The notes: generated from the sequence alone by a model not told the origin. A DNA stretch of 64,000 nucleotides from Nostoc sp. XA010 (GCF_020829625.1 NZ_JAIVFX010000016.1:1-64000); one strand, 5' to 3'. Shown: positions 53,237 to 62,544, counted from the first letter of the stretch. Numbers and translations: made by a program.

Positions 53237-54661
53237 GTGAGTCAAGGATTTGATTACGATTTAGTAATTATCGGCGCTGGTGTAGGCGGGCATGGCGCAG
53301 CCTTACACGCCGTAAGTTGCGGTCTGAAAACAGCGATTATTGAAGCTGCTGATATGGGAGGAACCTGTGTTAATCGGGGCTGTATTCCTTCTAAGGCGTT
53401 GCTGGCAGCATCTGGACGTGTGCGGGAATTACGCAATGCCCACCACCTGAAGTCATTGGGAATTCAAATTGGTAGCGTGGAATTCGATCGCCAAGCGATC
53501 GCTAATCATGCTAATAATCTCGTCTCAAAAATTCAAGGCGACTTAACCAACAGCCTCAAACGTCTAAAAGTCGATATTATCAACGGTTGGGGAAAAATCG
53601 CTGGGGCGCAAAAAGTCTCTGTTACCGGAGACGGTGGTGAAAAAACCATCACAGCCAAAGACATCATTCTTTCCCCTGGTTCAATTCCTTTTGTGCCTCC
53701 AGGAATTGAAGTAGACGGCAAAACTGTCTTTACCAGCGATCAAGGCGTTAAGTTGGAGTCTCTACCAGACTGGATAGCGATTATTGGCAGTGGTTACATC
53801 GGCTTAGAATTTTCTGATATTTACTCAGCTTTGGGTTGCGAAATCACCTTGATTGAAGCCCTAGATCAGTTAATGCCAGGATTTGACCGAGACATTGCCA
53901 AACTTGCCGAACGGGTACTGATTACTCCCCGCGATATTGAAACGAAAGTGGGGATATACGCTAAAAAAGTCATCCCCGGTTCACCTGTGGTGATTGAATT
54001 AGCAGATTTCAAAACCAAAGAAGATGTAGATGTCATCGAAGTAGATGCTTGCTTGGTGGCTACAGGACGCATCCCGGCGACCAAAAATCTTGGTTTGGAA
54101 TCTGTGGGTGTAGAACTGGATCGGCGGAATTTTATCCCAGTTGACGATCGCATGGCAGTACTATCAGCTGGTGAAGTAGTACCGCATTTGTGGGCAATTG
54201 GCGATGCTAATGGGAAGATGATGTTGGCACATGCGGCTTCTGCTCAAGGCATCATCGCCGTAGAAAATATAGTTGGGAGGGAAAGAATAGTAGACTATCG
54301 CAGCATCCCGGCGGCGGCGTTTACCCACCCAGAAGTTAGCTATGTGGGCTTAACAGAAACCGCAGCTAAGGAGTTAGGACAAACCGAAGGGTTTGAAATC
54401 GCCACCAGTCGGAGTTACTACAAAGGGAATTCCAAAGCGTTGGCAGAAAATGAAGCCGATGGTATTGCCAAGGTGATATATCGCAAAGACACCGGAGAAG
54501 TCTTGGGCGTCCACATTTTTGGACTACACGCCTCAGACTTAATTCATGAAGCGTCAGCTGCGATCGCAAACCGTCAATCTGTCCAAAGTCTCGCACATCT
54601 AGTTCACGCGCACCCGACACTTTCGGAAGTGCTGGACGAAGCTTATAAACGAGCCATTTAG
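53237..54661 (+). CDS. lpdA: Dihydrolipoyl dehydrogenase
   Basis: FAD-dependent E3 subunit that reoxidises lipoamide in 2-oxoacid dehydrogenase and glycine cleavage complexes. 474 residues with GTG start. FAD motif is VIIGAGVGGHGAALHA. The redox disulfide is Cys44-Cys49 (GGTCVNRGCIPSKALL). NAD motif is IAIIGSGYIGLEFSD and a second FAD segment is LWAIGDANGKMML. The interface His-Glu pair is in HAHPTLSEVLDEA near the C-terminus. It is followed after 97 repeat-filled bases by trpC, a pairing I believe recurs in cyanobacteria. Confidence 0.95.
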   Translation: MSQGFDYDLVIIGAGVGGHGAALHAVSCGLKTAIIEAADMGGTCVNRGCIPSKALLAASGRVRELRNAHHLKSLGIQIGSVEFDRQAIANHANNLVSKIQGDLTNSLKRLKVDIINGWGKIAGAQKVSVTGDGGEKTITAKDIILSPGSIPFVPPGIEVDGKTVFTSDQGVKLESLPDWIAIIGSGYIGLEFSDIYSALGCEITLIEALDQLMPGFDRDIAKLAERVLITPRDIETKVGIYAKKVIPGSPVVIELADFKTKEDVDVIEVDACLVATGRIPATKNLGLESVGVELDRRNFIPVDDRMAVLSAGEVVPHLWAIGDANGKMMLAHAASAQGIIAVENIVGRERIVDYRSIPAAAFTHPEVSYVGLTETAAKELGQTEGFEIATSRSYYKGNSKALAENEADGIAKVIYRKDTGEVLGVHIFGLHASDLIHEASAAIANRQSVQSLAHLVHAHPTLSEVLDEAYKRAI

Positions 54662-54758
54662 TCATTTGTCCTGTGTCATTTGTCCTTTGTCAATAAACAA
54701 GGACAAATGACCAATGACCAATGACCAATGACCAATGACCAATGACTAATGACAAATT
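54662..54758. repeat. ACCAATG heptamer repeat between lpdA and trpC
   Basis: At least five exact ACCAATG units in tandem (54709-54745) follow an inverted pair CATTTGTCCTT/AAGGACAAATG. This is the classic Nostoc short tandem repeat, and copy number may vary between strains. Confidence 0.85.
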
Positions 54759-55649
54759 ATGCAAATCCGTCGCCGTTCACCAAACCCAGCTATTGATGTA
54801 TCGATATTGCGTTATCAGGCTGTCGTGCCTGATGCAGCGCCAAACAACATCTTGGAGGAAATTGTCTGGCAGAAAGAAGTAGAATATGACCAAATGCGGG
54901 AAAAAGTTCCTTTGCAAGAATTACGGAAGCAGGTACTGACTGCGCCACCAACCCGTGATTTTGTCGCCGCCTTACGGCAAGGTAAGACTAAGCCAGCATT
55001 AATTGCCGAAGTTAAAAAAGCTTCACCTAGCAAAGGTATTTTACGAGAAGATTTTGACCCAGTAGCGATCGCCCTGTCTTATCAGCAAGGTGGCGCTAGT
55101 TGTCTTTCTGTGCTGACAGATGTCAAGTTCTTTCAAGGTAGTTTTGAAAACTTAGCCAAGGTTCGGGCTGCTGTAGATTTGCCCTTACTGTGCAAAGAGT
55201 TTGTCGTTTATGCTTACCAGATATACTTGGCGCGGGTTCAGGGTGCAGATGCTATTTTGTTGATTGCGGCTATTTTGAGCGATCAAGATTTGAAATACTT
55301 CCTTAAAATTGCTAACAACCTAAAAATGGCAACCTTGGTTGAAGTCCATAGTTTGGCAGAACTTGATCGTGTATTAGCTTTAGATGGGGTTTCCTTAGTA
55401 GGAATCAATAATCGCAATTTGGAAGATTTCTCTGTTGACTTGCAAACTACTTGCCAACTTTTAGCTGCAAGGGGTAGCCAATTGCAGGAGAAAAACATCC
55501 TTGTTGTTAGCGAGTCAGGACTACACAACCCAGATGATCTGAGTCTGGTACTGACAGCAGGTGCATCGGCTGTACTCATTGGAGAATCTTTAGTAAAACA
55601 ACCAGATCCCGGCGCTGCGATCGCCCATATATTGCCGAGAAATTTCTGA
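54759..55649 (+). CDS. trpC: Indole-3-glycerol phosphate synthase
   Basis: Fourth step of tryptophan synthesis, closing the indole ring. 296 residues, TIM barrel. Features: the catalytic Lys in LIAEVKKASPSKG, CLSVLTDVKFFQGS, LLCKEFVVYAYQIYLARVQGAD, VGINNRNLEDF and VVSESGLHNPDD. An N-terminal extension of ~40 residues (MQIRRRSPNPAIDVSILRYQ) is usual in cyanobacteria. trpB lies 2.7 kb downstream on the same strand, not adjacent, so the pathway is scattered as expected in this group. Confidence 0.95.
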   Translation: MQIRRRSPNPAIDVSILRYQAVVPDAAPNNILEEIVWQKEVEYDQMREKVPLQELRKQVLTAPPTRDFVAALRQGKTKPALIAEVKKASPSKGILREDFDPVAIALSYQQGGASCLSVLTDVKFFQGSFENLAKVRAAVDLPLLCKEFVVYAYQIYLARVQGADAILLIAAILSDQDLKYFLKIANNLKMATLVEVHSLAELDRVLALDGVSLVGINNRNLEDFSVDLQTTCQLLAARGSQLQEKNILVVSESGLHNPDDLSLVLTAGASAVLIGESLVKQPDPGAAIAHILPRNF

Positions 55650-55871
55650 AATAAACATCTCCCCTACGCCCCTTAGCATAGGGCAACTAACTACATACAA
55701 TAGTTTGTAAATTGGGTACACTATGCGTGGACACGCAGCACATTGCCATCAAATATCATCATATCTTTGTCAAATCTTCATTGCTAATCAAATCAAAGCC
55801 ATAAGCAACTAGTTATTTCTTATGTAACAATTTATTGAGAAAAGCCAAATAACTAATACAAAATCTCAAAT

Positions 55872-56144
55872 ATGAAATCAAAAGTTAACTTCATGGAGCA
55901 ACTTCCTCTACCTTCTCCTATTCACTACGAACTTATACTTCAACTTTTAGAAAGACAAACCATGTTAGCTGTAAATGATAATCCAGATTTACGGCATCAG
56001 GTAAATCAACTAATTATTACTCTGCGTAAAGCTGCCGTACAGCAAAAACGCCTAGAAGAAATTTGCGAGTTTTCCTCTATGACTGTTGATCACCGTTGGT
56101 CAATCAACCATCATCACGATAACAAAGTTGTTGCCCCCGATTGA
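55872..56144 (+). CDS. DUF5340-like small cyanobacterial protein
   Basis: 90 residues, or 83 if the second Met at 55893 is used (MEQLPLPSPIHYELILQLLE), which fits the family better. The core LLERQTMLAVNDNPDLRHQV then NQLIITLRKAAVQQKRLE matches, from memory, small all-helical proteins limited to cyanobacteria (DUF5340). No membrane segment. Function unknown. The His-rich tail (RWSINHHHDNKV) is extra. Stand-alone gene. Confidence 0.65.
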   Translation: MKSKVNFMEQLPLPSPIHYELILQLLERQTMLAVNDNPDLRHQVNQLIITLRKAAVQQKRLEEICEFSSMTVDHRWSINHHHDNKVVAPD

Positions 56145-56605
56145 AGCTGATAACTTAATATCTCAACCTCAGATTTGGTATCTTTGTTAAGTTAGCTTAC
56201 CACCATCAGAAAGTGTCTCTGTGTATTGAAGGAGCCACTATTCAAAACTTCCGCCGCACTTGCTTGACTCAAATGCACAGTTTGGGGTGTGATTTAAAAT
56301 GATTCTGCTTACAGAATCTCTGTGTAAAAATATCTATAAATGCTAGATGAGGATTTTAAAAGGGGTTTTATCCTAACGCACTCTACATTACCTAATTTTT
56401 TCAAAAATATAGGAATCTTATACATAGCTATTTTTTATCGAAATTTTAATTCACTTGCTTACAATTTATACAATAATTTTATTAATGCTGGAAAAAAAAT
56501 GTCATCTTTATAAAAATTTTAGATGGGGAAAAACTCATATTGATTTATAGGAAACTGTAGAGCAGCTAAAATATTTATGAGATTCTCTCTCGAATTCGAC
56601 GAAAG
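56145..56605. other. Spacer before the carbonic anhydrase gene, nothing found
   Basis: AT-rich; no frame, hairpin or repeat that I can support. Confidence 0.4.
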
Positions 56606-57274
56606 ATGAAATATAACAGCATTGATGAACTTTTCAGAAATAATCAGGCTTGGGTTGCCGAGAAACTAGCAATAGACCCAACTTACTTTCAAGATTTATC
56701 TACCGGACAAACACCACCTTTTCTATACATTGGGTGTTCTGATAGTCGTCTAGCATTAACAAGCTTTACTCGTACAGAACCAGGAGAGTTATTTGTACAT
56801 CGTAATATTGCCAATCAAATTTCTCTAACGGATATAAACTTCTTAGCGGTTTTAGAATACGCAATTTTACATCTTAAAGTGGAACATATTATCGTTTGTG
56901 GCCACTACGATTGCGGAGGAATTAAGGCGGCTTTAGAAGGAAGAACCATCGGAATTCTTGATAACTGGGTAAATCCGATTCGGGAACTGTATTTACAGAA
57001 ACAAGAAGAAATTGATGCCTTGCCAACAAGAGAAGAACGTTTGAATCGTTTGGCAGAAATAAACGTTGTAGCGCAAGTAAAAAATCTTTACCAAACTTCC
57101 ATCATGCGGCAGGTACTCTATGAGCGAAAAGCGCCTATGGTTCATGGCTGGGTGCTAGATATAAGCACTGGGTTAATCAAAGATTTGAACGTCTCAACTG
57201 TACAATGGCAATTGCACATTTGCCCCTTGCTTTTAGAGTTTAGACTCTATGCTATGTTAAAAAATGAGAGATAA
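56606..57274 (+). CDS. Beta-carbonic anhydrase
   Basis: Zinc enzyme interconverting CO2 and bicarbonate. 222 residues. Zinc ligands are Cys44, His100 and Cys103, with Asp46-Arg48 as the active dyad (CSDSRLALTSF; VCGHYDCGGIKAAL). Substrate-side residues GELFVHRNIAN are normal. The fold is complete, ending soon after the VHGWVLDISTGLIKDL strand. It lacks the long C-terminal extension of the carboxysomal CcaA type, so it is more like the shorter EcaB or cytosolic kinds; no signal peptide is seen. Stand-alone gene. Confidence 0.93.
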   Translation: MKYNSIDELFRNNQAWVAEKLAIDPTYFQDLSTGQTPPFLYIGCSDSRLALTSFTRTEPGELFVHRNIANQISLTDINFLAVLEYAILHLKVEHIIVCGHYDCGGIKAALEGRTIGILDNWVNPIRELYLQKQEEIDALPTREERLNRLAEINVVAQVKNLYQTSIMRQVLYERKAPMVHGWVLDISTGLIKDLNVSTVQWQLHICPLLLEFRLYAMLKNER

Positions 57275-57452
57275 TTCGGTATTAATCGACACACAAAAGC
57301 CCATATTTTTAGATTCCAAAGCTTTACCCAAGGTAATCATCTTGCAGGTAATTTATTTTCATAGTTTTCTACTCTGCATCGAAATGCATCCATTGAGGCT
57401 CTGACTCAATTTATCAATGTATGCAGAGCCTCAAACCTACCTCTACAAGGAA

Positions 57453-57611
57453 TTATTTCTTAGAAATTATCCATACTGCGTGAATAATGCCAGGAATGTA
57501 ACCAAAAAGTGTCAAAACTATATTAATCCAAAAATCTATACCAAAACCTACTTGCAAAAAAACTCCCAGAGGCGGTACGAAAATGGCACACAAAATACGA
57601 ACTAAATCCAT
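57453..57611 (-). CDS. YqaE/Pmp3 family membrane peptide
   Basis: 52 residues starting MDLVRILCAIFVPPLGVFLQ, then VGFGIDFWINIVLTLFGYIP and GIIHAVWIISKK. It has two membrane helices and the family signature of the UPF0057/Pmp3/YqaE peptides, which are induced by cold, salt or drying in bacteria, plants and yeast and affect membrane potential. The start is fixed by a perfect ribosome site (AGGAGGT, 4-5 bases before ATG). It is stand-alone on the minus strand between the carbonic anhydrase and SUI1 genes. Confidence 0.92.
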   Translation of the reverse strand: MDLVRILCAIFVPPLGVFLQVGFGIDFWINIVLTLFGYIPGIIHAVWIISKK

Positions 57612-57742
57612 TTAAACCTCCTATTCATCTCACAAAAAATAGCTTGTTGGCAAAGTGGTTTACCAAAGCTCAAGCATATTTGTACCTTTCAAAGATAACA
57701 TTATCTAGATCACGGTTGAGATACGGTAAACCGCACTCAAGA

Positions 57743-58090
57743 TTAGCCACCGCTAATTTTAGCTTTGTAACCTAGTTTGCTCAAAATCTCGACAATTTTT
57801 TGCTTGTGTTCGCCCTGAATTTCAATTTCGTTATCTTTAACTGTCCCACCTGTGCCGCACTGGGTTTTCAACTGCTTCACCAAATCAGCCAAGGTTTCTG
57901 GTTTGGCTTGAAAACCGCTAATCACTGTAACGGTTTTGCCTTTGCGTCCTTTGCGGGAAGCTTGTACTTTAAGATTTTGTTGTTGTGCGGGGAGTTCTGG
58001 AATTGGTCTTTCTGTGGCGGCGGAGTTGTCGTTGCCAAATTCGCGGTAGACAAAGCTTTTGTCAGAAGATTTGGGATTTGAAGAAGACAT
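57743..58090 (-). CDS. SUI1/eIF1-like translation factor
   Basis: About 115 residues from the internal Met at 58090 (MSSSNPKSSDKSFVYREFGN); the frame is open 9 codons further. The C-terminal SUI1 domain (~45-115) reads SRKGRKGKTVTVISGFQAKP, then LKTQCGTGGTVKDNEIEIQG and KIVEILSKLGYKAKISGG, with the family's GTGGxVkdxxIeiQG signature. Bacterial YciH-type proteins bind the small ribosomal subunit and influence start selection; the role in cyanobacteria is not established. The N-terminal 40 residues are probably unstructured. Confidence 0.9.
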   Translation of the reverse strand: MSSSNPKSSDKSFVYREFGNDNSAATERPIPELPAQQQNLKVQASRKGRKGKTVTVISGFQAKPETLADLVKQLKTQCGTGGTVKDNEIEIQGEHKQKIVEILSKLGYKAKISGG

Positions 58091-58322
58091 AAAATGAATG
58101 TTTAAGAAAAATTTCAAAGGCAGTGGAAACTTCTACGCAACCATTCTGCTGGGATATCAATTTCTAGGCTAACATCACAAATCCATTGCCAGGGATTCAA
58201 AGTAATTGGGCATTTGGCATTGGGTATCGAAGAAGAATCTAGCTTCCAGTCTCCAGATATAACCTAGATATGCCCCAGACTTTCTATAATAATTAAGTCA
58301 TTCCCGTCATTGAAAACAGCCT

Positions 58323-59558
58323 GTGACTACTACTCCCCTATCTCCAAATTCAACTGCTCAGGTTCCAGACACGCTAGGTCGCTTTGGACGCTTCGGCGGT
58401 AAGTATGTACCTGAAACGCTGATGCCTGCTCTTACTGAACTAGAAACAGCTTATCAGCAATATCGTAATGACCCTGGTTTTCAAGCAGAATTACAGCAGT
58501 TGTTACGGGACTATGTAGGACGTGCTACACCATTATATTTCGCTGAACGTCTGACTGCTCATTACGCCCGACCCGATGGCACGGGGCCACAAATTTACTT
58601 AAAACGCGAGGATTTAAATCATACTGGCGCTCATAAAATTAATAATGCCCTTGGTCAGGTATTGTTGGCAAAGCGCATGGGTAAGCAACGGATTATTGCC
58701 GAAACGGGTGCTGGCCAACATGGAGTTGCCACAGCTACAGTTTGTGCTCGTTTTGGGCTGGAATGCGTAATATACATGGGCGTTCATGACATGGAACGTC
58801 AAGCTTTAAATGTGTTCAGAATGCGATTGATGGGGGCAGAAGTGCGTCCGGTGGAAGCGGGAACTGGAACCCTCAAGGATGCTACTTCTGAAGCAATCCG
58901 CGATTGGGTGACAAATGTAGAAACAACTCACTACATTCTCGGTTCAGTAGCAGGCCCCCATCCTTACCCGATGATGGTACGTGATTTCCATGCAGTAATC
59001 GGCCAAGAAACTCGCGCCCAAGCAATGGAAAAGTGGGGTGTATTGCCTGAGATTCTCTTGGCTTGTGTGGGTGGTGGTTCCAATGCTATGGGACTATTTT
59101 ATGAGTTTATGAATGAGCCTTCTATACGGTTCATTGGGATTGAGGCAGCAGGAGAAGGTGTTAATACTGAAAAACACGCAGCAACCTTGACAAAAGGACG
59201 AGTTGGTGTATTGCATGGAGCCATGAGCTATCTTCTGCAAGATGAGGATGGGCAAATCATTGAGGCACACTCAATTAGTGCAGGTTTAGATTATCCCGGT
59301 GTGGGGCCAGAACATAGCTATTTGAAAGATATCGGTCGCGCTGAATACTATAGTGTGACGGATGCAGAAGCTTTAGCGGCATTCCAGCGATTGTCAAAAT
59401 TGGAGGGGATTATCCCGGCATTAGAAACAGCCCATGCGATCGCCTACCTCGAAACCCTGTGTCCCCAACTAACCGACAGTCCTCGGATTGTAATTAACTG
59501 CTCTGGGCGTGGTGATAAGGATGTACAAACAGTAGCCAAGTTATTAATGGATGCGTAA
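58323..59558 (+). CDS. trpB: Tryptophan synthase beta chain
   Basis: PLP enzyme joining indole and serine to make tryptophan, partner of TrpA. 411 residues with GTG start at 58323. The PLP Lys is Lys105 in LNHTGAHKINNALGQ. Other motifs: GRFGGKYVPETL at the start, ETGAGQHGVATAT, the phosphate-binding CVGGGSNAMG, and INCSGRGDKD near the end. No trpA is next to it. Normal length and sequence. Confidence 0.97.
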   Translation: MTTTPLSPNSTAQVPDTLGRFGRFGGKYVPETLMPALTELETAYQQYRNDPGFQAELQQLLRDYVGRATPLYFAERLTAHYARPDGTGPQIYLKREDLNHTGAHKINNALGQVLLAKRMGKQRIIAETGAGQHGVATATVCARFGLECVIYMGVHDMERQALNVFRMRLMGAEVRPVEAGTGTLKDATSEAIRDWVTNVETTHYILGSVAGPHPYPMMVRDFHAVIGQETRAQAMEKWGVLPEILLACVGGGSNAMGLFYEFMNEPSIRFIGIEAAGEGVNTEKHAATLTKGRVGVLHGAMSYLLQDEDGQIIEAHSISAGLDYPGVGPEHSYLKDIGRAEYYSVTDAEALAAFQRLSKLEGIIPALETAHAIAYLETLCPQLTDSPRIVINCSGRGDKDVQTVAKLLMDA

Positions 59559-59562
59559 ATAT

Positions 59563-59604
59563 ACGTTAGCGACGTAGGAGTATCTGACTCACGAACGCTA
59601 ACGT
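59563..59604. repeat. ACGTTAGC palindromic repeat after trpB
   Basis: ACGTTAGC (59563-59570) is inverted at 59597-59604, with GACGTAGGAG between. The same ACGTTAGCGA(C/A)G core occurs at ~851-866 and ~19869-19885, usually followed by ATTACGAATTA-type bases. It is a dispersed repeat family in this window. Confidence 0.65.
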
Positions 59605-59692
59605 AATTCATAATTCGTAATGAGAAAGTCAGATTTCCTCTGGGTTTCTTTCTTTGTTATGTCCAGTCTTATTTTGGGAGAATTGGTCTTAG

Positions 59693-59974
59693 ATGGCAAA
59701 AATAGCTAAGGGGAAACGACCTACTTAGATAATCCGCAAATTGATAAATTGTTAGCGATCGTCATGGCTTTGACTGATGAGGTGTCCGTGCTGCATGAGC
59801 GGGTAGACACCATTGAACGGTTGTTAGAGGAAAGGTATTTTATCACCTTCTGAGATTGAAGCTTACGAGCCGGATGCCAAAGTAATCAAGGAAGGGGAAG
59901 AGTGGTGTGCAGAATATATTGCGCGAGTGTTGCCTGTGGTACAGGAAGAGTTAGAAACCTTTAGCCAAGGCTAG
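59693..59974 (+). pseudogene. Frameshifted cyanobacterial hypothetical (coiled-coil type)
   Basis: Three consecutive reading frames join into one sensible protein: MAKIAKGKRPT, then YLDNPQIDKLLAIVMALTDE followed by VSVLHERVDTIERLLEER, then ILSPSEIEAYEPDAKVIKEG and EEWCAEYIARVLPVVQEELE. Single-base shifts are needed near 59729 and 59842. The middle resembles a small family common in Nostoc, with a xSVLRdRxDTIERL coiled coil and an EAFEPD segment. Either a recent pseudogene or two sequencing errors; the coding signal is otherwise well kept. Confidence 0.6.
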
Positions 59975-60404
59975 TTGAAATCACGCAGAAATTTTACTGA
60001 ATAGATCCGTGCAATCTATATCTTACACTTTGCAGCCTCAAATTTAACGATCGGTTTTTACTGTGTTTTAGACAAAAATAAAGCTATTGAATATACCTAT
60101 AAACAGTAAAATAGCTGAAGTTTGAAGACAGATAAGCATAATTTAGAACAAAAAAACTCAAAAAACCTAGTAATTACACTCTGTAAGTACTTAAGTACGA
60201 TATGTGGTTATCTAAAAACAATAATACTAGTGGTAGAAAATAGTTAGCCATTAAATAGTAGTATTTGTTCGTAAAATCATGAAATCAACCGCTTACTGGT
60301 AGTTTTTGCACATATAAAGGTATAATTAAAGCTATATAGACTTATAATCAATTTGTCACATTGATATTAGTTAGTTAGATTGTCTAAAAGTTTACTTTAG
60401 GCAA

Positions 60405-60929
60405 ATGATTAAAACAATTTTTTACACTGTTGCTTTAGGCACTATGATTCTTGGTAGTGGAGCGATCGCTACTCCTGTAACAAATCCAGCTTTTATGCCA
60501 GAATCTTCAAATGTATTAAATAATACTGGCTATATTGCAGCTAGCATCAATACTGCTGCTCTAGAACAGTCAATTTTCAACAAAATTAATGATTACAGAG
60601 CTTCCCAAGGGCTAGCAAAGCTGACTCTTAATTCTGCGATCGATAATCAAGCCAGGATTCACAGTCAGAATATGGCTAATGGTAAAGTTCCCTTTGGACA
60701 TACAGGATTTTCAGAACGTGTTAAAGCAATCGGTATTCCTTACAGTTCAGCTGGTGAAAATGTCGCTTACAACCAAGGATATAGCGATCCTGCGACGATA
60801 GCTGTTCAAGGCTGGCTCAAAAGTCCAGGGCATCTAGCCAATATCAGAGGTAATTTTAATAAAACGGGGATTGGTGTCGCTAGCAACAGTAGAGGCGAAA
60901 TCTACTTCACACAAATTTTCCTTCGTTGA
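60405..60929 (+). CDS. Secreted CAP/SCP-domain protein 1
   Basis: 174 residues. A signal peptide (IKTIFYTVALGTMILGSGAI) is followed by a CAP (SCP/PR-1) domain at ~50-174. Domain motifs: INDYRASQGLAKLTLNSAID, RIHSQNMANG, FGHTGFSERVKAIGI, AGENVAYNQG, GWLKSPGHLANIRGNFNKTG and VASNSRGEIYFTQIF. The His/Glu residues of the CAP cavity (GHTGF, GENVA, PGHL) are present. Bacterial CAP proteins are extracellular with mostly unknown jobs, some protease- or wall-linked. A terminator follows at 61006, so it is separately transcribed from its neighbour. Confidence 0.9.
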   Translation: MIKTIFYTVALGTMILGSGAIATPVTNPAFMPESSNVLNNTGYIAASINTAALEQSIFNKINDYRASQGLAKLTLNSAIDNQARIHSQNMANGKVPFGHTGFSERVKAIGIPYSSAGENVAYNQGYSDPATIAVQGWLKSPGHLANIRGNFNKTGIGVASNSRGEIYFTQIFLR

Positions 60930-61005
60930 TAGATGTGGTGAAATTTAGGTTTTTTCTTAAATTCCCCAGGCTTCAGCCTGCTAGCAAAGCTTTTGCTAGA
61001 TGTTG

Positions 61006-61055
61006 AATAATGTAGTTTCAATGACATTTATCTGCTGAATACTACATTATTTTTT
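61006..61055 (+). terminator. Terminator after CAP gene 1
   Basis: AATAATGTAGT (61006-61016) pairs with ACTACATTATT (61041-61051), followed by TTTTAC. The loop holds a further TTCA/TGAA pairing. A similar AATAATGTAGTGTC stem ends CAP gene 2, so the terminator may have been duplicated with the gene. Confidence 0.75.
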
Positions 61056-61276
61056 ACTAATTCATGAAAATCCCAAATTATCAGCAAAAATAACCGTGAT
61101 TTTACGATGCTGACCTATTGAAGTATTGACAATTGGAAACGATTTTTTATACTTCCTATATAAGGATGTAGCCACATTGCCAAAATTCATCAATCCTTAA
61201 TAGTATCGTGCTATATATCGTCGGAACAATAGGGTAGAGTATAAGTCTTATATCTCTACATATTACGTAATTCTCC

Positions 61277-61825
61277 ATGTTCCGACAAACTGCTTTTGGC
61301 ATCGCTTTAAGTGCGCTTGTCCTTGCTAGTGGGTTAACGGCTGTTCCGATACCAAATCATCCTTCTACGAATACATCCACCCGTAATAAGCTGTTGTCGC
61401 TTTTTTCGAGTCAGGTTGCAATATCGACTCCTACTTTTAAAACTACGGAGCTAGAAAAATCCGTTTTTAAGGAAATTAATCGATATCGGGCTTCTAAAGG
61501 ACTGCCAAAGTTGACCCTAAATGCAAATATCACTCGACAGGCAAGAATTCATAGTCAGAATATGGCTAAAGGTAAAACCCCATTTAGCCATCAGGGATTT
61601 GAACGGCGAGTCAATGCTATCCCTATTCGCTACAGCAGTGCGGCGGAAAATGTTGCTTTCAATCAGGGATATAGTAACCCTGTGGATGAAGCTGTTACTG
61701 GTTGGATCAAGAGTCCCGGACATCTAAAGAACCTTAAAGGAAATTACAACCTGACTGGAATTGGCGTTGCTACTAATAATCAAGGCGAAGTCTACCTTAC
61801 ACAGCTTTTTTTTCGCACTAGGTAG
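61277..61825 (+). CDS. Secreted CAP/SCP-domain protein 2
   Basis: 182 residues, a tandem paralog of the gene at 60405. Signal peptide FRQTAFGIALSALVLASGLT is followed by a low-complexity stretch and the CAP domain (~58-180): INRYRASKGLPKLTLNANIT, RIHSQNMAKG, FSHQGFERRVNAI, AAENVAFNQG, GWIKSPGHLKNLKGNYNLTG and VYLTQLFF. The cavity His and Glu are kept; GENVA has become AENVA. The domain is far more similar to CAP 1 than the leaders are, which fits duplication then divergence. It has its own terminator at 61853. Confidence 0.9.
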   Translation: MFRQTAFGIALSALVLASGLTAVPIPNHPSTNTSTRNKLLSLFSSQVAISTPTFKTTELEKSVFKEINRYRASKGLPKLTLNANITRQARIHSQNMAKGKTPFSHQGFERRVNAIPIRYSSAAENVAFNQGYSNPVDEAVTGWIKSPGHLKNLKGNYNLTGIGVATNNQGEVYLTQLFFRTR

Positions 61826-61852
61826 ATTTAATTTCTGATTGTTTTGCACAAT

Positions 61853-61906
61853 AATAATGTAGTGTCTGACAAGACTTATATTTGCTGGACACTGTTATTA
61901 TTTTTG
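61853..61906 (+). terminator. Terminator after CAP gene 2
   Basis: AATAATGTAGTGTC (61853-61866) pairs with GACACTGTTATTATT (61888-61902) with one G-T mismatch, then a T run. Because the stem spans 61882, a start of the next gene at 61882 is unlikely. Confidence 0.75.
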
Positions 61907-61914
61907 AACAATTC

Positions 61915-62544
61915 ATGACATTACAAGATTTTCAGGTGAGCGATCGCGATCTGGGCGACGCAGCCCTAGTAGAGTATTTAGAATCTACAGCGATCGCAGT
62001 TGATACAGAAACGATGGGATTGCTGCCACAGCGCGATAGGTTGTGTCTTGTCCAGTTGTGCAACGAATTCGGGAAAGTGACTGCAATCCGCATAGCTAAG
62101 GGACAAGCTAATGCTCCAAACTTACAAAAACTCTTGTCGGCGACGAATGTCGTAAAAGTGTTTCACTTTGCTCGCTTTGACCTTGCCACTTTGCGAGCTA
62201 ATCTGGGGATTCAGGTTAGACCTGTTTTTTGTACCAAAATTGCCAGTAAATTAGCCCGTACTTACACAAATCGCCACGGACTTAAAGATGTGGTGCAAGA
62301 GTTAGAACAAGTAGAACTGGATAAAAGTTCTCAAAGTTCTGATTGGGGTAACGCTGCTAGTTTGTCTGAAGCTCAACTGAGTTATGCTGCCAATGATGTG
62401 CGCTATTTACTTAGTGTGCAACATAAGCTAACAGAAATGCTCAAACGAGAAGAACGTTGGCAAATTGCTCAAGAATGTTTTGAATTTCTGCCAACAATAG
62501 TTTCGTTGGATTTATTGCAGTTTAAAGATTTGTTTGAACATTGA
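61915..62544 (+). CDS. RNase D-like 3'-5' exonuclease
   Basis: About 209 residues from the Met at 61915 (MTLQDFQVSDRDLGDAALVE); an in-frame ATG at 61882 lies inside the preceding terminator and is rejected. DEDDy exonuclease motifs are in order: AVDTETMGL (Exo I, Asp-Glu), KVFHFARFDL (Exo II, Asp) and YAANDVRYLL (Exo III, Asp/Tyr type). The HRDC domain of E. coli RNase D is absent, as in other short cyanobacterial forms. It probably trims structured RNA 3' ends; the substrate is not known. Stand-alone gene with a hairpin (62558-62601) after it. Confidence 0.9.
   Translation: MTLQDFQVSDRDLGDAALVEYLESTAIAVDTETMGLLPQRDRLCLVQLCNEFGKVTAIRIAKGQANAPNLQKLLSATNVVKVFHFARFDLATLRANLGIQVRPVFCTKIASKLARTYTNRHGLKDVVQELEQVELDKSSQSSDWGNAASLSEAQLSYAANDVRYLLSVQHKLTEMLKREERWQIAQECFEFLPTIVSLDLLQFKDLFEH

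Noticed and set aside
61882..61914. Upstream ATG for the RNase D-like gene
   Set aside because: It lies inside the terminator stem of the preceding gene and the added residues are not family-like.
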